Shown piece by piece: positions 21,567 to 32,984 of a DNA stretch of 64,000 nucleotides; positions within the stretch are counted from its first letter, which is position 1, and each line of letters opens with the position of its first letter. A program made the translations under genes and the position numbers. The stretch covers positions 62,001 through 126,000 of the forward strand of contig PCDI01000003.1 in NCBI GenBank assembly GCA_002778195.1, read 5' to 3'. The stretch is from Raffaelea ambrosiae (lineage: Eukaryota; Ascomycota; Sordariomycetes; Ophiostomatales; Ophiostomataceae). Under the pieces are notes generated by a model, which had not been told where the DNA came from, did not search any database, and saw only the letters and a program-made list of their open reading frames with translations.

Positions 21567-22008
21567 TGTATCGTATGGTGTTCCCTAATGTCAGCTAGTG
21601 CGTGAACAATTGCAAAAGGCATCACGGTCTCCTGGAAAGGAGCGCAGATATAGCTGTCTGTTTTTGGGTTTTGAACGGAACCCGGATATATCGTTAGCAA
21701 TTTGACATATACCAAAAGCTCAGATATTGGCTCTGGTTAATTTGCTATTCCGGTTCAATAAATCTCATGTTTCTCATTTCGTCGAATCTCGTTAATACAC
21801 TACATCATCGCGTTCTGAGACACCTTCTACATGCGTGCGTCGTCTCTCAAACCAAACAATGCTACCACTCGCCCCGACAAGTTCATCTGCCGTTAAAGTT
21901 GTTAAGCCAACCACCAATTCTTATACCAAACACCGTTTCATGACATGCCCCAGTAAACCGCATTGCTCATATCAAACACCACAACCCTGAATCGTCCATC
22001 CGCCACCG
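21567..22008. promoter_or_regulatory. Upstream region of the acetylesterase / 3' region of MsrB
   Basis: A 442-bp A/T-rich gap between two minus-strand genes. It includes the secreted enzyme's promoter. No gene or clear motif is recognised. Confidence 0.5.
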
Positions 22009-22700
22009 CTAAACCTTAGACTCTGACGAGCCAGCCGGCTTCGCCGGCGCGTCTTCAGGAGAAAACTTCAAGCTGATGCTGTTCACACAGTGCCGCTCGT
22101 CGGTCGGCGTTGGATAGCCCTCGCCCTTGAAGACGTGGCCGAGGTGGCCGCCGCAGTTGGCGCAAGTGATCTCGGTGCGGCTCATACCGAGGGTGTTGTC
22201 CTCGTGGCGCACCACAGCGCCTGGGACACTATCAAAGTAGGCAGGCCAGCCGCAGCCGGACTTGAACTTGTGGTTGGCCTTGTAGAGCGGTGCCTCACAG
22301 GCAGCGCAGCGGTAGACGCCCTGGTCGGCAAAGTGCTTGTCGTATTCACCGGAAAAGGGCGCCTCAGTCCCCTTTTCCCGGAGAACACGGAATTGCTCTG
22401 TTGGGTCATTAGACGGGATTGGAGAAACAGAAGCCACAGCATAGAGGACATACTCGGGTTGAGAACAGCCCGCCACTCGTTGTCGGTACGCTGGTCGGGA
22501 TAAGACATGTCGTTTTTCTTGGAGGAGTCAGAGGACGAGAAGAAGCTTCCAATAAACGGGATCGAAGGCATGGACCGCAGAGCAGAGATGGATTCTGGAC
22601 GAGGGTTCTGGAAGCGCAGAAAGGCAGCGGAAGGACGGCTGAATGTGTGTCTGAAGGCTGTGAAGGTGCGAAGAAGAGTTGAAACCCGTTGGAAGTGCAT
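22009..22700 (-). CDS. Peptide-methionine (R)-S-oxide reductase MsrB, with probable mitochondrial leader
   Basis: Two exons (22700-22454, 22397-22009; donor GTATGT, acceptor AACAG) give 211 residues. MsrB reduces methionine-R-sulfoxide in proteins. The domain shows QFRVLREKGTEAPFSGEY, both zinc CxxC pairs (CAAC and CANC), GCGWPAYF, TEITCANCGGHLGHVF and the catalytic Cys in DERHCVNS. From the ATG at 22700 the first 40 residues are rich in Arg, Phe and Ser and lack acidic residues, like a mitochondrial presequence. An in-frame ATG at 22571 (MPSIPFIG) would give a 168-residue form without it, and another at 22508 (MSYPDQ) is also possible. Dual targeting by alternative starts is therefore plausible. 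The 23-codon open extension above 22700 is not needed. Confidence 0.92.
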
Positions 22701-23609
22701 GAAGAAAGTGTGTGAAGCAACAGGAGATTCGAGACGACGGAAAGCGTCCAGTGTATATACACACAGAGATCCTGCCGGGAACAGATAGTGAACGGGCAAG
22801 GCTTACAGTGTGCGGCGGCTGCTATGCTCGTTGACGATCATGCCGGGCGTTGGAAGGCATAAAAGAGGAGCAAAAATCTGTGGCGATAGGTGTAAGACGC
22901 AGTCAGGTCCTGGGATAACTCTGTGCTGGGATAGGGCTACAGCGGGTTGGCCCACTAGCGGATTTGCATTTGGGGGGGAGATGAGGAATCTCTGGCACTA
23001 GGCCCCTACTGAAAGACGCAATCTGGAACCCCCTACTTCAGATTGGAGGCGAAGGCGGCGGCCATCCGGGCGGTGGCGGCGCTGCAATCAGTCATTTCTG
23101 CCTGGTATCTGACTAATACCCCAAACGGTCGGCGAGGCAGAACGCACTTCGAGAATTAGCGAGGGTTCTCCTCTAAGTTTGCGCAATTGATAGAGTAGTT
23201 ATTTCGCCTATCTTGCAGCGGATAGCGGGAAGTTCCAAGAAGTTCCAGGCGGTTTCAGGCAGTGTCCACTATAACAGGAACGGCACCGAAATCGGTTGTT
23301 GCCTGAGGCCACCGCGGGCTCAACCCCACCTACCGCCAGACGTGTTGGACACTCTTGCCCTTTCCAGAATCCTGGGGCTTTCTGCGAATATCGTCAAATC
23401 TCCCGCCGCCGCCCCAACCTCATTTCGCGTAGGCAGCAAGATACTACCGCGCCCTCAGATTCTAACCTGGACAATCTTTCTATCCCACCCTCGAAACTTC
23501 ATCCTCGCTTACCCCTCGCTACCAATTAACTCGATACATTTCGCTCCTCTACTCCCTTTCCTCGTTAACACTCCCGCACACACATAACACACACACACAC
23601 TCCACCGCC
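22701..23609. promoter_or_regulatory. Divergent promoter region MsrB / ArfGAP
   Basis: A 909-bp divergent region. The final 250 bp before 23610 are C/T-rich and end in a short (CA)n tract at about 23577 to 23602, a long pyrimidine leader typical of fungal genes. No gene is recognised. Confidence 0.5.
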
Positions 23610-25593
23610 ATGTCGAGACGAGCACCCAATCCGGCGGCCGAGAGGGCGGCACAAAACCAGCAGACGCTCAAGAGCCTGCTGAAGCTGGAGCCGAACAAGG
23701 TCTGCGCCGATTGCAAAAAGAACAAACGTGAGGGCTTTTTCTTTCTTTGTATTCTCCCCCGTCCGGGACATCTGTCCTCACGACGTATTCACCTACTGAC
23801 TTCATCTTCGCTTTTGCGTTTTTGTTCGGGTTCTTTTAGATCCACGATGGGCCAGCTGGAATCTTGGCATCTTCATCTGCATACGCTGCTCCGGCATCCA
23901 CCGCAGCATGGGCACACACATCAGCCGCGTCAAATCGGTCGACCTCGACTCTTGGACGGACGAGCAGATGCACAGTATCATGAGCTGGGGCAACGCACGC
24001 GCGAACAAGTACTGGGAGGCCAAGCTGGCACCGGGCCATGTGCCGTCCGAGTCGAAAATCGAGAATTTCATCCGCACAAAGTACGAGCTCAAGCGCTGGG
24101 TGATGGACGGCCCGATACCCGATCCATCGACCCTCAACGCCGACGCCGACGACGACATCCCGCTGAGTCTCGTCAAGGAGAAGCAAACCATTGAACGCAA
24201 GGAATCGGTCCGTAAGTCATCTGTGGGCAGGACAGCAGCTCCACGGGGGCATGCAAAAGCAGCGGCAGCCCCGGCGGCACCAGTGATCGATCTCTTTGGC
24301 GATGATTCAGGCCCACCACGTGCCAGCTCGGCCGGGCCTGCAACCACCCAGGTGGCATCCAAGAGCGCTCCAGCACCTCCCAAAACCACAAGCAATACAA
24401 AGGATTCTCTTCTGGGGCTGGATTTCCTGGGCTCGCAGCCGTCGGCTCCTGCACGGCCATCCAGCACGACTGGGTCGTCAGGGGCTGGTCAGTCACGGCC
24501 TGACCTGAAACAATCCATTTTGTCGCTCTATGCCACTGCACCGCGGACACAGCCAGCAGCGCAGCCTGGAACCCAGGCGGGTGGCGGATTCGGCGGCCTG
24601 GGCTCGCCGACACTGTCACAGACATCCACGGGTAGCGGGGCCAACAGTGGTGGTTTCGTGGACGCTTTTAGCAGCCTGAGCTTCAATACGACGGCGCCCG
24701 CAGCCAGCACCTCTCCAAAACCTGTCGACGTATTTTCTAGCTTGTCCTTCTCGAGCTCCACCAGCACCGCTCGCCAGGCGGCCCCGGCCGCCGCCGCGCC
24801 GTCGTCGGGCTTTGGCGGACTGGGCGGCGGAGGCTTCTTTGACACCAAGCCAGCTGCAGCTCCGGCGCCTGCACCAGTGCAAGCGAAGCCGACGGCATCT
24901 TCGTCTTTCGGTGGTCTGGGCGGCTTTGGTGACTTCTCATCACCTACACCAGCTGCTACGGCAGCGGCCCCTGCTACTTCCTCATCTTCAAACGCCTTTG
25001 GCGACCTGTTTGATTTCACCTCGCCGGCACCAACAACCACGACGTCTGCGCCCGCACTACAGCCAAACAACACCAACCCACCCCCAGGGGCCTCGTCCTC
25101 CATGAACTCTGTTTTCAACCTGTCATCGCCACCTGCTAAGGCCGCGCCAACCACTGCAACGTCACAGACCAACCCTCTTGCGTCGGTGACAGCCAACTGG
25201 TCCAACGCGGACGTGTGGGGCAACGAAGGCTGGGGCGCGACAGAGACTGCGGCAGCTCCGACCGCCCCCGTAGTAGCAGCAGCCGCTGCGACGATACCGT
25301 CGATCTCATCGTCGGCGCTTAAGAGCCCCGGCTTGACATCGACCTCGACGACAACCAACGATTTTGGATGGGGAAGCACGAGCGGCTCGTTTGCGTCACA
25401 GAGCATTGTGCCGGGTTCTGGCGGTGGGTTTAGTCCCCAGCCCAAGGTGGCTGAAGACGAGGAGTTTGGCGGGTGGGCGTCCAGCACGGCAGCGACGGCC
25501 GGCAGCACGACTACCACCAGCAACGGGAACGCGAAGCCGGCAGCAGGTTTCGGTGGAGCGAACGAGGATCTGTTTTCGAATGTGTGGGGGTGA
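23610..25593 (+). CDS. ArfGAP (AGE2/SMAP-type) with long low-complexity tail
   Basis: Two exons (23610-23727, 23840-25593; donor GTGAGG, acceptor TTTTAG) encode 623 residues. The intron lies inside the zinc finger. The ArfGAP domain spans about residues 15 to 135 with the finger C32-x2-C35 and C53-x2-C56 (ICIRC), the GTPase-activating arginine in SGIHRSMGTH, and THISRVKSVDLDSW. It should stimulate GTP hydrolysis on Arf proteins in vesicle trafficking. From about residue 180 on, the protein is Ser/Ala/Thr/Gly-rich with repeated FGGLGGF, DLFDF and DVFSSLSF segments that look like adaptor- or clathrin-binding linear motifs. It ends in NEDLFSNVWG. The domain at the extreme N-terminus fits AGE2/SMAP rather than GCS1 or GLO3. 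Confidence 0.93.
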
Positions 25594-26314
25594 ATGGAGG
25601 GATGGTTGCCTCGAGGTGTTGATTCGAGGTGTTGGGTACGAGGGGAAAGTGGAAGCCCGAGACATGTGTCTCAGATGTGTTTATAAATTGGCTTCTTTTT
25701 CTTGCATATCAAAATTGCATCGCCGAAAAACGGGGGAAAAAAGAAAGATAGCCTTGTTCCATGTTGTCCTTTTTATGGCTGAGAATGTTCATCTTGCGTG
25801 GAGCTAGAAGGTTTATTGCGAGCGTTTTTTTTTTCAATTGATTTGCGATGTATACCATCACATTGATTTGATCAGGAGGCATATGCGATGCTGTTCTGTG
25901 ATAGCAGAAGAAACAAACAAAATATTAGCGTGTAAGGAGAAGCCCCCCCCAAAGGCTACAAATGTAGTTATATCTCTTTGATTGCTACAGCGCTATCCTA
26001 TAAGATCTTTCCATTCGCTCGCTTTCCTCCAGTGTTATCCATGTAGTAACGCCAATGCTATGCAAGAACCCATCCAAGAAGAATTATCCGAAAACAAGAA
26101 AATAGTACAGGCCGTCGCCGTGTGATGTGTCCTCGTGCCGTATGCGCGAGGGTGTCAAATGTGGAACGAATCGAAAACGACAGTCGAACGACTAACTACC
26201 CTCAAGAAACAGGTCCTGATAGAAGCCGCCCGGACAGAACTCCCCCGTCGACTTTGCCGACAGCATCTCTCACTTGCGTAGAGCCCGTAGTCTGCTCTCG
26301 TTCTGCAGGCGCGC
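25594..26314. other. Convergent intergenic region (ArfGAP and SFT1 3' ends)
   Basis: A/T-rich 3' sequence with T-runs near 25827. No coding or structured feature is recognised. Confidence 0.6.
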
Positions 26315-26608
26315 TTAAAAGATGAGCCGGATGGCATAGTAGAGGACCAGGAACGCAGCAATCAGAATGCCCGACAGCTTCAGGATGGCGACCCGGTTGC
26401 CCGTGGCAGCCATACGCGTCAGGCGGGTGGCGGAGCCTTGCAGCTGGCTCGACATGGACGAGAAGGTGTCGCTGGTGTCGTGGATGATGTCCTGGTTGCG
26501 CGCATTGTCGTAGATATCAATGGTGACGCCACGCAGGGCAGTCACCTTGTTGGCGAGCTCGTCGAGCCGGGAGTTGTTCTGCTGCTCGCGATCGTAGGCA
26601 GCCGACAT
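26315..26608 (-). CDS. SFT1: Golgi Qc-SNARE SFT1
   Basis: This intronless gene of 97 residues has the same length as yeast Sft1. SNAREs of the Bet1/Sft1 type act in intra-Golgi retrograde vesicle fusion. The sequence consists of a short N-terminus (MSAAYDREQQNNSRLDEL), one SNARE heptad motif (about 12 to 75; LANKVTALRGVTIDIYD, DTFSSMSSQLQGSATRL) and a C-terminal membrane anchor (about 79 to 96). The IDIYDNARNQ segment fits Sft1/Bet1 proteins. I use the ATG at 26608. The frame is open 35 codons further up, but that part is not SNARE-like. BET1 itself is the alternative, but its N-terminus is usually longer. Confidence 0.87.
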   Translation of the reverse strand: MSAAYDREQQNNSRLDELANKVTALRGVTIDIYDNARNQDIIHDTSDTFSSMSSQLQGSATRLTRMAATGNRVAILKLSGILIAAFLVLYYAIRLIF

Positions 26609-27954
26609 GGTGGCACGTTGGGGGAGGGAGATGTTCGAGAAGGACGAAATAAGGGGGGATTGTTTCGCGATGGTTGGAATTCGGCCGCAGGCGCTTCGAG
26701 CGTCGTATAGCAAGTATTAGGGGTGTGCTTGACTTTTAGATGTTCGGGGCACAGCACTGCTACGCCACAGGGGTCGTCACCGTGTTGGCGCTCTCGTCAA
26801 GGTGGGAGTTAGTTCGAGTGATGGATGGGTCGTCGACTTTGTTGGGCAAATGTACAGAGTCGGTGCAAAAGGAGACTCCGAAACGGAACTGGCATAAAGC
26901 GCCACAGTCCGAATAGAGGCATCACGTGGAAGCCCGGAAGTATGTGCAGCGTCGGAGGAAAGCACAATAAACTGCCTGGGCAACCCATTGGGCGGGTATG
27001 ACGACGTTGTGGCGCAGTAGCTTAGGCGGGGGTGGACAACTCCAATTTCCAGACGGTAAAGGCCAATCAGGACGCCGGCCTCGGGGGGGTTCTTGCCTTT
27101 TCTGGGACTGCTTGCTATGACCAGCCCCTCCCCTCCGTTCGATCCGCTGACTCTGGCGAGGCCAAGAGAGGAGAGGCCATACTCGTAGTAAGACGTTACT
27201 GCCTACGCCTTTTTTTTTTTTACTCCTCCAGCAACGACTGCTTCGCATCTCACTCACACCTCCATTTTGGCCACCATCACTCCTCAACCTTCTGCTTGCT
27301 CCCGACGAACACCACACGCGACCCGCGGATACCCCTACTGCCTCCGTTGCTCCCGATTCCTACTCTGTGCCAGCAGCTTTGTCGAAGCCTGGCCGGACAC
27401 CAATAATACCAGCTAGCCAGCCATTTTCTGTGCTTGTCCAGTGTCTCTTTTTTTTACTCTTTTCGATTGTCTTTTTCGACTGCCCTTTTTTTCTGGTTGC
27501 CACTTTCTCCCCCCCCCTCCAAAACCGTCCTCCTGCGCATAAACCTCGACCTAGACACCTGGCCGCCGTGCTCGCTCTCCCCATTCCAGCATTTTCTATT
27601 GCGCATTATAGCCCGCGGAAGCACCGACTCCTCTTTCCTGCCTGGCGATTACTAGCGGCAGGTCTCACATTATCAGCCATATATAACCCCTCTTGGGCCA
27701 CCACCAAAACCACCACCCAGAAAAGTCCTACAAACGTTCCGTGACAGCTTCGCCAAGCCGAATACCTGAATACTCCTCGGACTCTGTTCTCTACTTGTCT
27801 TCTACGTCTTGTTGCGCTTCTCGACGTCCGCGAACCCTACGACCGCCCTTCCCTGCGACTCTGTCGGCGGGTCTCGTCTTCGGATCTTCTCCAGACTCTG
27901 CATACCGCCGAACACATATCCTACCCCCGTCAATACCAACCACACACCGTCGCC
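26609..27954. promoter_or_regulatory. Divergent promoter region SFT1 / YSC84
   Basis: A 1.35-kb divergent gap. A TATATAA sequence at 27680-27686 lies 270 bp before the YSC84 start and is followed by a C/T-rich leader. T-runs occur at 27212 to 27222 and around 27450. The open frames seen here (for example 27367-27744 plus) are low-complexity leader sequence, not genes. Confidence 0.5.
27680..27686 (+). promoter_or_regulatory. Candidate TATA box of YSC84
   Basis: TATATAA in a C/T-rich context 269 bp upstream of the YSC84 ATG. Position is inferred; no transcript data. Confidence 0.4.
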
Positions 27955-29469
27955 ATGGGTATCAACAACCCCCTTCCGTCGTCTATGGCGTGTAAGTTGT
28001 CCCCGGCGTCTTGCTTTCTCTGTCTGTCTGATCTCCATGCAATGCGCTGACTGTCTCTCTCTCCAGCGGAGTGCAAAAAGTGCGGCAAGATTCTCACTTC
28101 GTTTATCGACCCTCGCCAAGCCTTCGGCCCCGAGAAAGTCATTCCTCCTTCCGTCCTGGCTGAAGCCAAGGTAAGCAGTTACCACTAGCTGTCCTGCGTC
28201 TCCCCGCCCGACCAGAGCCAAACTGACATTGCCTGCTCTATCTCTAGGGTCTCGCCATTCTCACTGTCATAAAAGCTGGTTTCCTCGGCTCTGCACGATT
28301 CGGCAGTGGTCTCGTTGTAGCACGTCTGCCTGACGGCAGTTGGAGTGCCCCTAGTGCCATTGCGACGGGCGGTGCCGGCTTCGGTGGCCAGATTGGCATT
28401 GAATTGACCGACTTCGTCTTCATCCTCAACAACCACCAGGCCGTCAAAACCTTCTCGCAGGCCGGATCCCTCACGCTGGGTGGCAATGTGTCCCTGGCTG
28501 CTGGCCCCGTTGGCCGCAACGCCGAGGCTGCCGGTGCCGCTAGTCTGAAGAGCGTCGCAGCTGTTTTCAGCTACTCCAAGACCAAGGGCCTGTTCGCCGG
28601 TGTGTCGCTCGAGGGCTCTGCAATCATCGAGCGCAAGGATGCCAACACCAAGCTGTACGGCCGTCCGATCAGCGCCCGCGAGCTGATGTCGGGAAGCGAG
28701 CCGATCCCCCACCAGGCCGCGTCGCTCATGAACATTCTCAATTCGCGTGTCTTCAGCGGCGCCCAACATCAAGATGACATTTACAACGACATCCCCGTTT
28801 ACGGCGACGACGACCAGCGAAGCAACGACTCGTATGGAAACAGCCGGCGCAACAGCGCATACGACCGCAACAGCGGCTATGACCGCAACAACAACTATGA
28901 CCGCAACAACAACTATGACCGCAATAACAACTACGATCGCAACAACGCATATGACCGCAGTGATGCCCGCAACGGGGGCTTTGGCAACTCGAACCGTGAC
29001 CGTGACCGTGACCGTGACCGCGACAGCGGCTATGGTGCACCTCGGCGGGCTAACACCAGCTCATGGCGGGACGACGACTATGACGCCCCACAGCGCTTCA
29101 ACAACGGCTCGCGTTCCAACACGTTCAATGACTCCACTGGTGGTGGCGACCGGAGACCGGGCCCCGGCCGGCCAGCGGCACCTAAGCCCAACTTTGCCAG
29201 CAAGCAGGCATTGCTGAAGAAGAACGAGGCTGTGGCCCTGTTCACATTTGAGGCAGACCAGCCGGGCGATCTTGGATTCAAGAAGGGCGATGTCATCACC
29301 GTGCTGAAGAAGACCGAAAGCGACAACGACTGGTGGTATGTACCTATTGTTTTTGGACCGAGCATATCAGGTGAAAATGCGACATTTTGCTAATAATTCA
29401 AACAGGACAGGAATGATTGGCACGAGACACGGCATATTTCCCAGCAATTATGTCAAGATGAAGGAATAA
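27955..29469 (+). CDS. YSC84: SYLF-SH3 actin-patch protein Ysc84/Lsb3 type
   Basis: Four exons (27955-27991, 28067-28170, 28248-29335, 29406-29469) give 430 residues; the last intron splits the SH3 domain. The SYLF domain fills about residues 1 to 235: MGINNPLPSSM, ECKKCGKILTSFIDPRQAFG, GLAILTVIKAGFLGSARF, GLVVARLPDGSWSAPSAIA and KGLFAGVSLEGS. These proteins bind phospholipids and actin and act at cortical actin patches in endocytosis. The linker contains a tandem repeat of a Tyr-Asp-Arg-Asn-Asn-rich heptapeptide (about residues 265 to 300) and an Arg-Asp dipeptide run. The SH3 domain is C-terminal: ALFTFEADQPGDLGFKKGD, DWWTGMIGTRHGIFPSNYVK. The terminal SH3 half exists only if the last intron is spliced. 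Confidence 0.95.
28858..28971 (+). repeat. In-gene 21-bp tandem repeat (heptapeptide repeat) in YSC84
   Basis: About five 21-bp units encode a Tyr-Asp-Arg-Asn-Asn-Asn/Ser-x heptapeptide between the SYLF and SH3 domains. It is followed at 28999 to 29026 by a 6-bp GACCGT-type repeat encoding Arg-Asp dipeptides. Confidence 0.85.
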
Positions 29470-30174
29470 AGCGGCAAGCTGGGTCGGACAGCTATTATGC
29501 TGCAAGATTTGGATTGATGGAAGGTTAGCGAAGGAACGATTTGAATTTTCACGCCCATACCAGTTCGATAAATTGTTCAACAACAAAGAAAAGATCGAAA
29601 GTGATAACTTCGGACATTGTTTAACGAGTAAGGCAGAGGGCACAGCCCTCTCTCGCCCATTCTTATTTTCTCACCTTTTGCGTCATTTGGTTTCTTGTTC
29701 TGTCCCTCTACTTTCTCACTGAATTTCTTGTTTTGTCATGGCCTTTTCTGAAGTTTTTATGAATAAGAGTGAAAAAATTGGGAAAGGATAGCTTTTGTAT
29801 CTGATGATTCTCTTCTTTTTTTCTTAACCCCCCCTTTTTTTTCGCTTCTGCAGTAGACATTCTTCTTTTTCAATGTTTATTTTGGTTAGTCTGCCTTTCT
29901 TTTTGGCCTGTGGCGGTCTTTTTTTTTTGCCGAGAAGCTTGGTTTTTTGTGAAAAGAAAAGAAAAGACCCCGGCCTCTTGTTTATGTCTCTTTCATTTTC
30001 AAGGAGTTTCCTGGTATATTTTATTTTGTCGGGATTCCGAATAAACATGAATTAGCCCAATAACTCCTTTCTGCTGCCCTCGCTATGTTGATGCATGTAT
30101 CTTTTAACGCCTTTCCAAGTCGCCAAACAAACCGAATTGCGAGATCCCAAAATACGAAACAAAACACACAACGC
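29470..30174. other. Convergent intergenic region (YSC84 and Zn2Cys6 gene 3' ends)
   Basis: Strongly T-rich on the plus strand, with many T6 to T9 runs between 29690 and 30010. No gene recognised. Confidence 0.6.
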
Positions 30175-32627
30175 TCAGATCATGATCGCCTCCCCGAACT
30201 CCCCAATCACATCCCGCACCCGCACCCGCTTCCCCTGCGCCTCTTGCCGCTCAATGATCCGCCGCAGCAGCTCCCGCGCTTTTTTTGTGCTCGTGCCCCA
30301 GCTCGCCACCTCTAGCAAGTAGTTCAGCACCCAGTCCTGGTAGATCCGGTCCGTCACCTCGATGCCGGCCACGAACACGGGCAGCGGCCACACCAGGCTC
30401 CGCGGCGTGCACAAGTAACCCGACTCCCGCAGCTTCCGCGCAATCCGCACAATCGCCCGCGCCGCCGCCTGCGACTCGTCGTCGGTGCGGCAGTTGGGGG
30501 ACACGATGCGATTCAGCAGAATAATAGCAGACAGACACATGGCCATGCTGACGAGCCGGTGGAACTCGGTGCGGATGACGTGGTCGGCGCCCGACGACGC
30601 GCGCAGCAGCTCGGCGTGCACCACTTTGGCCTCGGCCTGGATGCGGGCAATGTTGGCGCGGATGGCCTGAACCTTGGCCACCCGGAGCTCCTGCACCAGG
30701 CTTTCTTCCAAGGGGGCCCGTTCCTGTCCCTCATTTTCCTGTGCTTGTGCTTCTGCTTGCTGTGCCTGCATGTCCTCGTCCCAGGCTTCAAACTCGCGCA
30801 GCGTCGCGACTACGGCCATGATCCGGTCGGACAGCATCTTGGCCGGCTCCTGGATTAAATCGTCACGGAGCTCCTGCTGGGGTAGGGCCGAGCCGAAGCA
30901 TTCGGTGAGGTAGTAGCGACCACCACCACCACCACCACCACCACCACCCGCGCCACCATCGCTGTCGTCGCTCAGACTGCCCGTACCGCCGCTGCCGCGA
31001 ATGGATCGCAACTTGCCAAAGTCGGCGTTGCTCATTAGGAACTGCAGCAGGCCGACGTGTCTCTTTTTGCGAGAGAAGATGGCCTGCTGTTGTTGTTGTC
31101 GTTGCTGTCGACTCTTCGGTGGCGGTGGCGTCTCGCTGTTGGAAAACTCCGCCGCTAGGGGCGCCGACGCAGAAGAGGTCGTCGGCGCGTCCGGCGTGGG
31201 TGCTGCCGTCATCCATAGCGTCGACCGCAGATCGAGATAGGCCAGCCATACGAGAATCCGGGCTTCCAGTGGTCCCAGGGCCTGCTGGAAGCGTGGCCAG
31301 TTGGACTCCAGCAGCTGCTTGATGTTGGCCAGGTCGTGCGCCAAGGCGACGCTGTCGCCAGACATGACGTCGCAGTAGCCAAGAAACAGAGACGTGGACA
31401 AGAGCATGCGCAGCTTCTTGGACAACGAGGCCAGGGACTGCGGGCTCTGCGCGCGTCCGGCCTCGTCTTCCAGCTCGACTCGCAGGTCGTCAGCATCAAC
31501 GCGGGCCCGGGCATAGTGCCGATACTGCGTGTGCCCCAGGGAAGCCTGGTTCCGCAGGATGAGATGGGCCGACGTCCATGCCAGGATACTGTGCCGGAGG
31601 GGAGAATTCGGCTGGTGTTCGGACGACCGGATGGCGAACGAGTAAAAATTCCAGCTGGCGGACTCGGACGACTTGACACTGAAGAAGGAGGCCAAATTCC
31701 GCTTGTAGTACAGCACCAGAGAATGGTCGTCGTCAAGGCGGGGGCTCAGGGTATGTATGCAAGTCCAGGGCTGGTTGCTGTTATTGTTGTCGTGACGGTG
31801 AGTAGGCCACACATTCTCACCGCCTCTGTTGTCGAATCTGTTGCTTGCAGCAATCAATGCCATGTTCGTAAGCGACTCTGCGGGTTGTGGTCCTATGGAA
31901 TTGAAGCCGTGCATGTACGTGGCCTGCGGTCTGGAGAGCTGCCCTTGCCGAGAGCTGTTGCTGCTATTGATCACAGGTATATCTTCGTCCTCGTACTGGT
32001 ACCTCTCATCCGTCTCTGGGATGTATGGTGGGAGAGGCGGAGCAGGCGGGTAGAACACAGGCGAGCTGTAGGCGCCGTACTCGTCGTTCAGAAGAGGCGT
32101 ACTGACATCCCAAAGCGGCCGGCTTGAAGCAGCCCATTCCGGGTTACCCGGTACGGCTGACTGCTGCTGAGGCTGCGAATCATGGCCACTATCAGACAGC
32201 ACCACACTGGCCAGACTGGGGGAAGCGAGAGCCAGACGAGGTCCATAGGTTGGTGAGCCCGAGGCACTCACCCGTGGCAGTGGCTCCTGAGAAGGCACTT
32301 GCCCACTCGCTTGGACGGCGCTAGAAGCTGCTGTGCCCACGGCAGGAGGAGTCGTCTCTGTCTGGCGTCCTTTCCATTGTTTGAAGTTTGAATTGAACGA
32401 CGGCGTGCACGTGAGATGCAGACGTCGGCATGCCTCACAAGGTGTCTCCCTGCTCTGGCACTTGACCTGGAGGACGCGTTAGAAGGCCAACTAACCATAG
32501 TTGGAGTGTATCAAGTCGGGCTCACCTTGCGCCGGCGACATGTCAAACAGCCCCAGACTGAACGCCTTGCCGCTGGTTTGGAAGCCATAGACAGGACTTC
32601 TGCCGCGGACTCGGACTTCCTTGGCAT
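30175..32627 (-). CDS. Zn2Cys6 transcription factor (DUF3468-like fungal regulator)
   Basis: Two exons (32627-32526, 32466-30175; donor GTGAGC, acceptor TCCAG) encode 797 residues. The binuclear zinc cluster is C27-x2-C30-x6-C37-x6-C44-x2-C47-x6-C54, and the intron falls between K34 and V35 inside it, a common position. A proline/serine/glutamine-rich region follows. The middle part (HSILAWTSAHLILRNQASLG, YRHYARARVD) and the C-terminal helices resemble the fungal-specific transcription-factor domain of the DUF3468 class. A polyglycine run (about 560 to 575) comes from a CCA/CCG-rich repeat at 30919 to 30950. The target pathway is unknown. Its neighbours are a decayed permease and a cupin gene. 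Confidence 0.9.
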
Positions 32628-32984
32628 GATTACGGACACGGTCAAGCACCAGGTTGCTAACCCTTGCTCAGGGAAGATTGCCCGAGTGAAAACGCACAGA
32701 ATGTGCCTGTTTTAAGATGCGTCACATTGTGTGTCGGCGTCTCCATATTCTTATCAATGCAGGGAAGCTTGCTTAGTCCCCCAATAGTTTCTCTACTTCC
32801 TCCCCCCAAAGCCCGAGTATACAGTACTGCTGCGACCACGTGACTCGATTCCGGCATCGGCTCACTTATACGGCAGCATCACGTTTAACGGGGCGTTTTC
32901 TGCTTGGACAATCTGAGATATTATAATCACAAGTATCGTATATCAACTACTTTGGAAGGTTCTTGTTTGCCTATTTTTCGTAGT
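32628..32984. promoter_or_regulatory. Upstream region of the Zn2Cys6 gene
   Basis: A 357-bp gap between the regulator and the permease remnant. It contains a CACGTG-like CCACGTGAC at about 32835. No gene recognised. Confidence 0.45.

Noticed and set aside
24528..25523. 331-codon minus-strand frame antisense to the ArfGAP tail
   Set aside because: It mirrors a low-complexity Ser/Ala/Thr coding region. No domain or start context.
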